This document shows positions 1 to 9,300 of a stretch of 13,936 nucleotides of DNA, one piece after another. The notes beneath the pieces were generated by a model. It saw only the letters and a list, made by a program, of their open reading frames with translations. It did no database searches and had not been told where the DNA came from. This DNA is from JBBRLG01 sp038231495. GTDB lineage: Bacteria > Planctomycetota > Planctomycetia > Gemmatales > Gemmataceae. The stretch is taken from NCBI GenBank assembly GCA_038231495.1, contig JBBRLG010000132.1:1-13936 (forward strand), written 5' to 3'. The position numbers were made by a program, and so were the translations under genes. Numbering within the stretch: position 1 is the first letter of the stretch; every line of letters begins with the position of its first letter.

Positions 1-38
1 CCGCTTGCGGAGCCAGCAAGCGGGCCGCTTGCGGCTAC
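1..38. repeat. REP-like palindromic element, two overlapping hairpins
   Basis: Positions 16-22 (GCAAGCG) pair perfectly with 26-32 (CGCTTGC) across a 3-nt loop, followed by GGCTAC. A second possible fold pairs CCGCTTGC at 1-8 with GCAAGCGG at 16-23. The same core occurs at 11383-11436, 11717-11778 and 13736-13796, always outside recognised genes, so this belongs to a dispersed family. The element may continue upstream of the window. The role is unknown; REP-like elements in bacteria are usually mobilised short palindromes or transcript-end structures. Confidence 0.7.
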
Positions 39-72
39 GGCGACCACCCCACGGTCCCGAAACATTTGACAC

Positions 73-325
73 ACCCGCACTCAGACTCTGCAACAACGGG
101 TCGATTGCCTTCAATGCGGCCACGGCCAGGAAGCCGTGGAGAAACCCGGACTCAGACTCTGCAACAACGGGTCGGTTGCCTTCAATGCGGCCACGGCCAG
201 GAAGCCGTGGAAAAAAAACAGCGAAACTACTTCGCAGGCGGGCAAAATACGCTTGCCTTCCTTCAATGCGGCCACGGCCAGGAAGCCGTGGAGATAATCC
301 TTGTCCGCGGGCAAAAGACGCTTGC
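73..325 (-). CRISPR. Short CRISPR-like array, three identical 33-nt repeats, no cas genes
   Basis: An identical 33-nt sequence occurs at 108-140, 179-211 and 260-292, separated by 38 and 48 nt. Each copy contains a 7-bp inverted repeat (CCACGGC at 120-126 with GCCGTGG at 133-139 in copy 1). Read on the minus strand the repeat ends in GCATTGAAGG, which resembles the ATTGAAA/G-type 3' handle of many CRISPR repeats, so minus is the likely direction of transcription. Odd points: the sequence before copy 1 (73-107) is nearly the same as the spacer between copies 1 and 2 (144-178; 33 of 35 positions). The ends of the next two inter-repeat segments also share 18 of 19 positions (238-256 and 307-325). 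No fourth repeat follows; the sequence after 325 has diverged. It could be a decayed orphan CRISPR with duplicated spacers, or a 70-80 bp minisatellite containing a hairpin. Confidence 0.45.
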
Positions 326-477
326 AATCGACCGAGCAGTGTTTTAATATACCTTCCTTACCCAGATTCGCACAGGGGGGTGGGAAGGGTCGGGATTGTA
401 ATACCGGGACGAGAATAATTTCGAGGCCGCTTGCCCAATCGGGGCCCCTTTTTCTCGCGCGGTTGATCTCTCCTTCC
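326..477. other. Intergenic stretch without recognised gene
   Basis: No convincing coding sequence is seen. The stretch just after the CRISPR-like array (about 340-355) is locally AT-rich, which would suit a leader if the array is read on the minus strand. A GGGGCCCC palindrome followed by a T run lies near 441-452, downstream of the small minus-strand gene, but it runs T-rich on the plus strand, so it is not a normal terminator for that gene. Confidence 0.4.
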
Positions 478-684
478 TCAATACGCCAACAGAACGTACT
501 CCATCCGGCGATATTCTTTGGCGTCGGTTCGGTACGCCGGGCCGAAATAAATGCCAGCGATTGCGGCGTCGTGGTCATAGTAGGCGTAGCGGCCACGCAA
601 AATGCGGACATTCCCTACCCTCAGCCAGGCACTCCCAGGCGAAACGGCGACGTTTACCCGGTCCTTTACATAAAAGAGTTGCAC
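478..684 (-). CDS. Small hypothetical protein, 68 aa
   Basis: I do not recognise a family. The case for a real gene rests on its start and composition. The first possible start is a GTG (complement of 682-684), directly downstream of an in-frame TGA, and it is preceded by AGAGGTGAGACAAG, a good Shine-Dalgarno stretch at normal spacing. The predicted protein has a mixed, soluble composition with many tyrosines, for example GRYAYYDHD and AGIYFGPAY, quite unlike the low-complexity shadow frames of the giant gene. It has no signal peptide or membrane segment. It is divergent from the giant gene with only 49 bp between the two starts, so the promoter of each would overlap or lie inside the other's 5' region. 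It could still be a chance frame. Confidence 0.45.
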   Translation of the reverse strand: MQLFYVKDRVNVAVSPGSAWLRVGNVRILRGRYAYYDHDAAIAGIYFGPAYRTDAKEYRRMEYVLLAY

Positions 685-733
685 CTTGTCTCACCTCTCT
701 TTCTCCGGCTGGTTGAACTCTCTCAGGTAATCA

Positions 734-3700
734 GTGGGGACGGGCCGGGGACGCCGGCGCGCCAGAACCCTCTCCCGGTCCGCCACGGGGAAGGCCGGCC
801 TACCGCTCCACCTGGAGAGCCTGGAAGACCGGACGCTACCGTCGAACAGCTACCTGGTGACGCGCCTGGGCGACGCGGGCCTCGGCGGCGACGGCACGAA
901 CACGCCGGGTCAGCTGACGGGCGACCTCCGCTACGTCATCAGCGAGGCCGACGCGGTGAACAACCGCGGTAGCAGCATTTCCTTCAGCAGCACGCTGGGC
1001 GGCCCGGTCGTTCTCAGCCGCGGCGAATTGCAAATTTCGGAAAGCACCACCATCATCGGGCCGGGTGCGTCCAGCCAGACCGTCACTGCCAATAATACCA
1101 GCCGGGTCTTTAACATCACCTCGCCGACCGAGGTCGTGTCCATTTCCGGTTTGACCATCACGAACGGCAACGCTTCGCCCGCCCCGATCGGCTCGGCCGG
1201 CGACCAGGGCGGCAACATCTTCAACAGCGGCACGCTCACGCTCAGTAACGATGTTATTATGCTTGGTTTTACGTCCGGCGGCGTCGGCGGGCCGGCCGGC
1301 CGGGGCGGCGGCATCTTCAACGCCACCAACGCCACGCTGACGTTGGACGCCACGATCGTAAAAAACAATACGGCGCAAGGGCAGGGCGGAACCTCCCTCG
1401 GGTTGGGAGCCGGCGGCGGCGTCTTCAACGACGTGAACGGCACCCTCTCGGTACTGAACGGCACCCAGGTCATTAACAACCAGGCGCTGGGCGGCCTCGG
1501 CTTCAACGGCGGCAACGGCGGCACTGGGAGTCCCGGCGGTAACGGCACTGCCGCCGGCAACGCCGAGGGCGGCGGCGTGTACAGCGGCGGCACCCTGACC
1601 GTTGACGGCACGGCCGCCCCGATCATCATTTCCGGCAACCTGGCCCTCGGCGGCAAGGGCGGCACCGGCGGCGCCGGCGGCACCGGCTTCACCGGCGGCA
1701 ACGGCGGCAACGGTTTTAATGGCTTGGTCGCTCCCCCCAATAGTAACGCCAACGGCGGCAACGGCGGCGCGGGCAATCCGGGCGGCGGCGGCGGCGCGGG
1801 CGGCAACGGCGGCAAGGGCGGCGATGGCGGCTTCTCCCTGGGCGGCGGCATCGGCGTCCTCACCGGCCTCACCCTGGTCACGCTCGCCGGGGACACGGCC
1901 CAGGCGGGCATCGGCGGCACCGGCGGCACGGGTGCCGCGGGCGGCATTGCAGGTGCCGGCGGCAACGGCGGCGCGGGCGGTGCGGGCGACGGCACCGGCA
2001 ACGGCGGCAATGGTGGCGTCGGCGGCGTGGGTGGCACTGGCGGCACGGCCGGCGCGGGCGGCAGTACGGGCGTCGGCGGCCTGGCCAAGGGCGGCGGCGT
2101 CTACAGTACCAATACGACGCTGGCCTTTAACCAGGTCACGATCACGACTGCCACGGCCCTGGCGGGCGCCGGCGGCAACGCCGGCACGGGCGGCATCGCC
2201 GGCAACGGCGGCAACGGCGGCGACGGCGGCGCGGCCGGCGGCACCGCCCCGGCACTCCCCGGCACCGCGGGCATCGGCGGCGCGGGCGGCGGCGGCGGCG
2301 CGGGCAATCTCGGCGGCTCCGGCAGCGTCGGCGGCGAGGCCGACGGCGGCGGCGTTTACAGCCCCCTCCTGTCGGCGGGCATCACTCTGTCCACGTCTGC
2401 CAATGACACGGCTACCGCAGGCGCGGGCGGCAGCGCCGGTGCGGGCGGCGGCAGCGGCAGCGGCGGCACGGGCGGTACGGGCGGCAACGGCGCGGCCAAC
2501 GGCAACGGCGGCAAGGGCGGCGTCGGCGGCGTGCCCGGCACGCCCGGAAACCCCGGAATCGCGGCGGTTGGCGGTTTGGTCATCGGCGGCGGCCTGTACA
2601 CCACCAGCATCGCCGCGGGCATCAGCCAAAGCAGCTTTTCCAACGACACGGCCACGGCGGGCGCGGGCGGCAACGGTGCCGCCGGCGGCGACGCGGGCGC
2701 GGGCGGCGTCGGTGGCAACGGCGGCAACGCGGGCACGGGCGGCGTTGCCGGTTCGGGTGCGAATGCCGGTGTTGTCACGAGCGGCGCTAACGGCAACGAC
2801 GGCGCGGCGGGCGGCCTCGGCCTGGCTGGCGGCGTGTACCTGAACGGCACCCCCGGCGACCTCGCCCAGGTCATCTTTGCGACGGACACGGTCCGCGCCG
2901 GCACCGGCGGCAACGGCGGCGCGGGTGGGACCGGCAGCAAGGGCAACCTGGGCGGCATCCCCGGCACCGGCGGCGGCGGGTCCGCGGGCCTGGCCCAGCT
3001 GGGCGGGTCGGGCGGCACGGCCGGGCGCGGCGTCATCGGCGGTTTCGCCCAGGGCGGTGCCCTTTATAATGGGGCGGGCGCGTTGAAGGTCAGCGGCAGC
3101 CAATTCACGACGAACCTGGCCGCGAGCGGGGCGGGCGGCATCGGCGGCAGGGGCGGCAACGCCGGCAGCACCCCGAACAACTTCGGCACCAACGGCACGG
3201 GCGGCAACAGCGGCGGCAACGCGGACATCGCCCAGGGCGGCGGCGCGTTCAACTCCGGCGGCGACCTGACCGTCTCCGGCACCATTTTCACCGGCAACCA
3301 GGTGACTTCCGGAGCGGGCGGCGTCGGCGGCGCGGGCGGCACCGGCGGTGCCGCGAGTGGCGTGGCGGGGATCGGCGGCACCGGTGCCACCGGCGGCAAT
3401 AGCGCCCTCGCCCTCGGCGGCGCCATCGCGGTCACGGCCAGCAATTTAACGGTTTCGTCCAGCACCTTCGGCGGCGCGACGGTCGCGCTGGGCAACACGG
3501 TCGTGGGCGGCGCGGGCGGCGTCGGCGGCGCGGGCGGTGCCGGCAGCCCCATCGGCTTCGGTGGCACCGGCGGCGTGGGTGCCGCGGTCTACGGCGGCGC
3601 CATCTCTGCCAGCGACAGTGCCCGGAACGTCACCGTCACCGGCACGGCCGCCGCCCCCGATCCGTTCGCGAATAACGCCGTCACGTCCGGTGCGGGTGGC

Positions 3701-6343
3701 GTCGGCGGTGCGGGCGGTGCCAACGGCGGCCTCGCCGACGTAGCCTTCGGCGGTGCCGTTTCTTACCACATCCCGATCGGCAGCACCAACACGGGCACCA
3801 ACACGGTATCATTCACGTTTAGCCCGTTTGCGAACAACACTGCCACGGCGGCCGCCGGCGGCAGTGGCACCGGTGCCGGCACTCGCGGGACGGCCCAGGA
3901 CGTGCGCGGCGGCGCGCTGGCCGTGGTCGATGAAGTCGGCACCACGACCGTCAACCTGACCTCCGGCGCGTTCACCGGCAACCGAGCGTTGGGCGGCCTC
4001 GGTGGCAACATCGGCTCCTCGGCCTTCGGCGGTGCCGTGGACCTGTCCGGCACGGCGGCCGCCAAGGGCGCCGCGACGGTGATTGACAGCGCCTTTACGA
4101 ACAACACCGCCACCGGCGGCGCGGCCGGCACCGCCGGTCAGGTGCAAGGGGGTGCCCTCGCGGCCCTCAACTATAACCTCTCGTTCAGTTCCACGGCCGC
4201 GCCGTTCAGCGCGGTCCAGGGCAACACGGCCAGGGCCGGCGTTGGCAATAGCGTCGGCGGCAACGCCCAGGGCGGCGGCATCGCCGCGACCAACGGCAAC
4301 GTTGTACTGGCCTCGGTCCCGGTGACCGGCAACACGCTCTCCGCCGGCGCGGGCAGCTCCAACGGCGGCGCGGCCCAGGGCGGCGGCGTCGGCGTCATCA
4401 ACGGCAACTTGACCCTGACCGCCAGCCCGGTGAGCGGCAACACGCTCACCGCCGGTACGGGCGGTTCCTCGGGCGGGGCGGCCCAGGGCGGCGGCGTCGG
4501 CGTCATCAACGGCAACTTGACCCTAGACACCAGCTCGGTGATTGGCAACACGCTCACTGCCGGTACGGGCGGTTCCACGGGCGGGGCGGCCCAGGGCGGC
4601 GGCCTCAGTCTCACCACCGGCAACCTGACACTCACCGCCAGCGCGGTGAGCAATAACAGCATAACCGCCGGCACCGGCGGTTCCACGGGCGGCGCGGCCC
4701 AGGGCGGCGGCCTCAGTCTCACCACCGGCAACCTGTCGCTGACCGCCAGCCCCGTGAGCACGAACAGCGCCCTCGCCGGTGCGGGCGCCAATACGGGCGG
4801 TGCCGTCGCGGGCGGCGGCGTCGCCCTCGTCGATGGCAGTCTGACCCTGACGAACAGTTCGGTAAGCACCAACCAGGCCACCAGTGGCAGCGGCTTCATA
4901 CCCGGCAACGCGGACGGCGGCGGCATCGCGGCCCTCGACCGCACGGTCAACGTGAAGGCCGTCTTTTCGCTAACGACCAGCGACGTGACCGGCAACACGC
5001 TGACGCAAGGGGCAGCCGGCCCGAACGGCGGCAGTGCCGGCAATCTGACCGACCCCCCCAGCGGCGCGCGCGGGGCCGGCGTCAGCTACAGCTTTATTAA
5101 CACGGCCCCCGGCGCGGGCAGCGGTGCCCAGACCATCGGCAGCCGCATCGACGGCAACACCGCCGTGGCGGGTGCCGGCGGCAAGGGCAGCCCCGGCGGC
5201 GGCCCCGGCGGCAACGGCGGCCTCGGCGGCGCGGCCCTCGGCGGCGGCGTCTTTTTCAACAACAGCACCACTGCCACCCTGACGTTCGGCTTCCTCGGCA
5301 GTTCGGCCTCGAACAACGCACTGACGGCCGGCGTCGGCGGCGCGGGCGGCGACTCCGGCGGTGGCGGCGGTTTGAACCACGTCCGCGGCGGCACCGGCGG
5401 CAACGCCGGCGCGGCACTCGGCGGCGGCGTCTTCCTCCGCGCGACGAATAACGCCGTCAACAACTCCACTTTCACCGGCTCCGCGCTCGACCACAACGTG
5501 ATCCTGTCCGGCACCGGCGGCGCGGGCGGCCAGGGCGAACTGGCCGCGGGCGGCACGGGCGGTCTGGCGGCAGGCGGCGGTCTGTACAACAATAGCACCA
5601 ACGGCACCAAGATTAGTTCGCTCGCCTTGACCAACGTCACGCTGGCCGGCAACCGGGTGACCGCCGGCTACGGCGGCATCGCCGGCACCGGCACGACGAC
5701 CAACGGCGGCGACGGCGGCCGCGGCGGCGACAGCGGCAACGCCCTGGGCGGCGGCCTGTTCGGCGGCGACTTCACCACCGTCACCCTCACCAACAGCACC
5801 GTCGGCGGCCTGTCTGCCGACCCCCTCAACCCGAACGCGAATCGCAACATCCTCGTCGTCGGCAACGCCGGCCGGGGCGGCAACGCGGGCACGGCCGGCA
5901 ACACCATTATTAACGGCAGCACCGGCGGCGATGGCGGCAACGCCGGCAACACCCGCGGCGCAGGCGTCTACGTCGGCAACGGCAGTGTCACCTTGCTCGA
6001 CGACACCATCGTCGGCAACCAGGCCTTCGTCTCCCTCGCCGCGGGCGCGCACGGCGCGCCGGGCGCCAAGGCCGGCACCGGCAGCAATTCCAAGGACGGC
6101 AAGCCCGGCACCGACGCCACCGCGGACGGCGGCGGCTACTACAGCGCCACCGGCACCGCCTCGGTGGGCAACTCCATCGTCGATCTCAACGCCGCCGGCT
6201 CCAGCGTCACTGGCACGTTCCTCACCACCAGCCCGGACCTGTTCGGGAATGTCACCAGCCTCGGTACCAACATTGTGGGCGATCCGACGGGGTCCACCTT
6301 CGTCCCGAACACCGGCGACCAGGTCGGCGTTACCGCGGCGTAG
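734..6343 (+). CDS. Giant glycine-rich beta-helix extracellular protein, N-terminal part (ends at premature amber codon)
   Basis: This 1,869-residue frame starts at a GTG that follows an in-frame TAA at 728-730; AGG at 725-727 is a weak ribosome site. No other start lies before the motif LESLEDRTLPS (residues 27-37), the export-associated N-terminal motif of large planctomycete extracellular proteins, here after an Arg-rich stretch. Residues about 40-170 resemble the opening of right-handed beta-helix proteins (LTITNGN, GGNIFNSGTLTLSN). The middle alternates GGGVY/GGGLY rungs with very long GGX runs (GGNGG, GGAGG, GGTGG), superficially like mycobacterial PGRS proteins but without a PE domain. 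Residues about 1179-1395 carry 36-residue repeats. From about residue 1805 the sequence is the first half of a choice-of-anchor Q-like domain, cut off by TAG at 6341-6343. The same frame continues to 11302, so this is probably the N-terminal part of one larger protein. It likely acts outside the cell as an adhesin or structural surface protein; that is inference. Confidence 0.85.
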   Translation: MGTGRGRRRARTLSRSATGKAGLPLHLESLEDRTLPSNSYLVTRLGDAGLGGDGTNTPGQLTGDLRYVISEADAVNNRGSSISFSSTLGGPVVLSRGELQISESTTIIGPGASSQTVTANNTSRVFNITSPTEVVSISGLTITNGNASPAPIGSAGDQGGNIFNSGTLTLSNDVIMLGFTSGGVGGPAGRGGGIFNATNATLTLDATIVKNNTAQGQGGTSLGLGAGGGVFNDVNGTLSVLNGTQVINNQALGGLGFNGGNGGTGSPGGNGTAAGNAEGGGVYSGGTLTVDGTAAPIIISGNLALGGKGGTGGAGGTGFTGGNGGNGFNGLVAPPNSNANGGNGGAGNPGGGGGAGGNGGKGGDGGFSLGGGIGVLTGLTLVTLAGDTAQAGIGGTGGTGAAGGIAGAGGNGGAGGAGDGTGNGGNGGVGGVGGTGGTAGAGGSTGVGGLAKGGGVYSTNTTLAFNQVTITTATALAGAGGNAGTGGIAGNGGNGGDGGAAGGTAPALPGTAGIGGAGGGGGAGNLGGSGSVGGEADGGGVYSPLLSAGITLSTSANDTATAGAGGSAGAGGGSGSGGTGGTGGNGAANGNGGKGGVGGVPGTPGNPGIAAVGGLVIGGGLYTTSIAAGISQSSFSNDTATAGAGGNGAAGGDAGAGGVGGNGGNAGTGGVAGSGANAGVVTSGANGNDGAAGGLGLAGGVYLNGTPGDLAQVIFATDTVRAGTGGNGGAGGTGSKGNLGGIPGTGGGGSAGLAQLGGSGGTAGRGVIGGFAQGGALYNGAGALKVSGSQFTTNLAASGAGGIGGRGGNAGSTPNNFGTNGTGGNSGGNADIAQGGGAFNSGGDLTVSGTIFTGNQVTSGAGGVGGAGGTGGAASGVAGIGGTGATGGNSALALGGAIAVTASNLTVSSSTFGGATVALGNTVVGGAGGVGGAGGAGSPIGFGGTGGVGAAVYGGAISASDSARNVTVTGTAAAPDPFANNAVTSGAGGVGGAGGANGGLADVAFGGAVSYHIPIGSTNTGTNTVSFTFSPFANNTATAAAGGSGTGAGTRGTAQDVRGGALAVVDEVGTTTVNLTSGAFTGNRALGGLGGNIGSSAFGGAVDLSGTAAAKGAATVIDSAFTNNTATGGAAGTAGQVQGGALAALNYNLSFSSTAAPFSAVQGNTARAGVGNSVGGNAQGGGIAATNGNVVLASVPVTGNTLSAGAGSSNGGAAQGGGVGVINGNLTLTASPVSGNTLTAGTGGSSGGAAQGGGVGVINGNLTLDTSSVIGNTLTAGTGGSTGGAAQGGGLSLTTGNLTLTASAVSNNSITAGTGGSTGGAAQGGGLSLTTGNLSLTASPVSTNSALAGAGANTGGAVAGGGVALVDGSLTLTNSSVSTNQATSGSGFIPGNADGGGIAALDRTVNVKAVFSLTTSDVTGNTLTQGAAGPNGGSAGNLTDPPSGARGAGVSYSFINTAPGAGSGAQTIGSRIDGNTAVAGAGGKGSPGGGPGGNGGLGGAALGGGVFFNNSTTATLTFGFLGSSASNNALTAGVGGAGGDSGGGGGLNHVRGGTGGNAGAALGGGVFLRATNNAVNNSTFTGSALDHNVILSGTGGAGGQGELAAGGTGGLAAGGGLYNNSTNGTKISSLALTNVTLAGNRVTAGYGGIAGTGTTTNGGDGGRGGDSGNALGGGLFGGDFTTVTLTNSTVGGLSADPLNPNANRNILVVGNAGRGGNAGTAGNTIINGSTGGDGGNAGNTRGAGVYVGNGSVTLLDDTIVGNQAFVSLAAGAHGAPGAKAGTGSNSKDGKPGTDATADGGGYYSATGTASVGNSIVDLNAAGSSVTGTFLTTSPDLFGNVTSLGTNIVGDPTGSTFVPNTGDQVGVTAA
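4268..4915 (+). repeat. Tandem 108-bp (36-residue) coding repeats in the giant gene
   Basis: The codon at the AQGGG position recurs at 4268, 4376, 4484, 4592, 4700 and 4808, always 108 bp apart, and then at 4913 (105 bp, one codon short). Each unit reads roughly AQGGG-(V/L)-NGNLTLTAS-VS-NTLTAGTGGS-GGA. Neighbouring units are close to identical in places: the 4376 and 4484 units share GVGVINGNLTL, and the 4592 and 4700 units share GLSLTTGNL. A period of 36 residues would fit a whole number of rungs of a right-handed beta-helix. The near identity suggests recent duplication or gene conversion. Confidence 0.85.
6341..6343 (+). other. In-frame TAG interrupting the choice-of-anchor Q-like domain
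   Basis: The frame reads GVTAA, then TAG, then LLIGPLLSNGGFLQTDALL and on to DIGAFE without any other stop until 11302. Related planctomycete and cyanobacterial beta-helix proteins typically read A(A)QLLLGPLxxNGGPTQTHALL at this place, so a CAG (Gln) codon changed by one C-to-T transition is the simplest origin. The family comparison is from memory. A sequencing error, a recent nonsense mutation or translational readthrough would all look like this. Confidence 0.8.
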
Positions 6344-6379
6344 CTGCTGATCGGACCGCTCCTGAGCAACGGCGGCTTC

Positions 6380-9300
6380 TTGCAAACCGACGCCCTCCTG
6401 AAAAACAGCGTCGCCGTCGATGCCGGCAACAACGGCCTGCTGCCGGCCGGCCTCGACACCGACGCCCGCGGCTTCGGCTTCCCGCGCATCGTCGGCGCCG
6501 CCGTGGACATCGGCGCGTTTGAACTCCAACCGCCGGTCCTCTTCACCCTCAGCCCCGACAACGCCTTGGAAGGCAGCGGCCCCCTCGTCGTGGTCATCAC
6601 GGGCACCGGCCTATCGACCCTCGCGACCGTGGACTTCGGCGGCGTCATCCTGACCCCCACGTCCGTTATCCAGGACAAGATCACGGTGTCGGTCCCGCTC
6701 GCGGCCCTGAACCAGGACGTTTCCGTCAACGTCACCGTCATCAACCCCGACGGCAGCGGTGTGCCCGGCCAGGTCGTCGTGTCGAACGCCCTCGTGTTCA
6801 CCCTCAGCGAGCCGGCCCAGCTGCCCCTGAACTACGTCGATCAAACCAACAACGAAGGCGACGTCGTGTCGGTGACGGCCGCCAACCTCGACCCCGACGC
6901 CATCGACTTTATGGCCACGGGGCTGCCGCCGGGACTGGGCATTGACAACCTCATGGGCCTGATCACCGGCACCATCGACGCCCGCGCCGCGGGCGTTTAC
7001 GCCGTCACGATCACCGCCACGGACGACGGTACTTCGGGCACCGCGAACTTTAACTGGACGGTGGCCGACACCACGCCGCCGGCCGTCACCTCGCCCGGCG
7101 ACCAGACGAGTACCGCGGGCGACACCATCTCGCTGCCCATCGTCACGGTCGACGGCGAAAGCTTCACCGCCACGAACCTGCCCCCCAGCCTGAGCATCGA
7201 TCCCGTCACCGGCATCATCAGCGGCGTCATCGACACGACGGGACAGGGGACTTACGCCGTCAGCGTCACCGCCTCCGACGGCGGCGTGGACACCACGATC
7301 AACTTCACCTGGCTCGTTAAACCCATCAACTCGTCGCCGAGCTTCACGTCCGGCCCCGACCAGACGCCGCTGGAAAACAGCGGCAGTCAGCCCTTGCAGG
7401 TCGTCCGACCCTGGGCGACGAACATCTCCGCCGGCCCGCCCTCCGACGCGGGCCAGACGTTGACCTTCATCGTCACCAACGACAACAACACCCTGTTCGC
7501 CGTGCAGCCGACCATCGACGCGGTCGGCACCCTGAGCTACAAGACGGCCGTGGGCACGGTCGGCACCGCGACCGTCACGGTCTACCTGATGGACGACGGC
7601 GGCACCGCCAACGGCGGCGTGGACACGTTCGGGCCGAAGCGGTTCCGCATCACCGTCATCCCGGTCAACGAGGCCCCGAGCTTCACCGCCGGACCCGACC
7701 AGGCACCGATTGAAAACGGCGGCAGCCAGCCGCTGCAGGTCGTCACACCCTGGGCGACAAACATCAAAGCCGGTCCGCCCAACGAGTCGGCCCAGACGTT
7801 GACCTTCATCGTTACCAACAACAACAACGGCCTGTTCGCCGTGCAGCCGAGCATCGACGCGGCCGGCACCCTGACGTACCAGACGAAGTTGCTCACCGTG
7901 GGCACCGCGACCGTGACGGTCAAGCTGAGGGACAACGGCGGCACCGCCAACGGCGGCAGCGACACCTCGGCGGCGCAGACGTTCCGCATCACGGTAACGC
8001 CGGTCAACCAGTCGCCTTCCTTCACCGGCGGGCCGGACCAGAATCCGCTGGAAAACGGCGGCAGCCAGCCCCTGCAGTCGGTCGGGAACTGGGCGACGAA
8101 CATTTCCAAGGGCACGCCCAACGAGTCGGGCCAGAAGGTCAACTTCGTCGTCACCGACGACAACAACGCCCTGTTCGCCGTGCAGCCGACCATCGACCCG
8201 ACCGGCACCCTGACGTATCAGACGGCCGTGTTCGCCGTGGGTAGCTCGACCGTCACGGTGTTCCTGAAAGACGACGGCGGCACCGCCAACGGCGGCGTGG
8301 ACACCTTCGGCCCGGTGACGTTCCGCATCACGGTGATCCCGGTCAACCAGCCGCCGAGCTTCACCGCCGGCCCCGACCAGGCCCCGATCGAGAACGGCGG
8401 CAGCCAACCGCTTCAGGTCGTCAAACCCTGGGCGACGAGCATCTCGGCCGGCCCGCCCAACGAGTCGGGTCAGACGGTCCATTTCGTCGTCTTCGACGAC
8501 AATGCCTCCCTGTTCGCCGTCCCGCCGAGCATCGACCCGGCCGGCACGCTGACGTACAAGACGGCCGTGTTCGCCGTGGGCACCTCGACCGTCACGGTGC
8601 GACTCGTGGACGACGGCGGCACCACCAACGGCGGCGTGGATACGTCGGCCACGCAGACGTTCAAGATCACCGTCACCGCGGTCAACCAGCCGCCGACCTT
8701 CACGGCCGGCCCCGACCAGGCGCCCGTCGAAAATCGCGGTGCGCAGCCGCTACAGACGGTCGCACCCTGGGCGACGAACATCCTGGCCGGTCCGCCTCTT
8801 GAGTCGGGCCAGAAGGTCAACTTCATCGTCGCCAACGACAACAACGCCCTGTTTGCCGTGCAGCCGAGCATCGACGCGGCCGGCACCCTGACGTACCAGA
8901 CGGCCCCCTTCGGCCTGGGTATCGCGAACGTCACCGTGAAACTGATGGACGACGGCGGCACGGCCAACGGCGGCATGGATACGTCCGCAACGTCCACGTT
9001 CCGCATCACGGTAACGCTGGTCAACCAGCCGCCGACCTTCACCCCCGGCAGCGACCAAATGGCGTTGGAGAACGCCGGCAGCCAGCTCCTCCAGGTCGTC
9101 CAGCCCTGGGCGACGAGTATCTCCCCCGGCCGGCCCGCGGAATCGAGCCAGAAGCTGCAGTTCCTGGTCAGCAACGACAACCCGGCCCTGTTCGGCGTGC
9201 AGCCGAGCATCGACCCGAGCGGCACGCTGACGTACCAGACGGCGGTATTCACGCGGGGCACCGCGACCGTCACGGTCCGGCTCATGGACGACGGCGGCAC

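Noticed and set aside
301..972. Plus-strand frame of 223 codons overlapping the start of the giant gene
   Set aside because: It overlaps the giant gene in another frame, has no ribosome site or recognisable domain, and its end is a shadow of the LEDR-encoding region.
836..3103. Long minus-strand reading frame of 755 codons, and similar ones at 931-2088, 4970-6529 and 6611-8482
   Set aside because: They are antisense to the giant gene; the GGC-rich coding strand rarely yields stops on the other strand. The products are low-complexity Ala/Arg/Pro or shadow repeats without recognisable domains.
1500..3600. Collagen-like repeats
   Set aside because: The pattern is GGX with two glycines per triplet and little proline, not G-X-Y with proline.
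734..6343. Mycobacterial PE_PGRS protein
   Set aside because: The GGX runs are similar, but there is no PE domain; the LEDR N-terminal motif, beta-helix rungs and choice-of-anchor Q-like domain point to planctomycete extracellular proteins.
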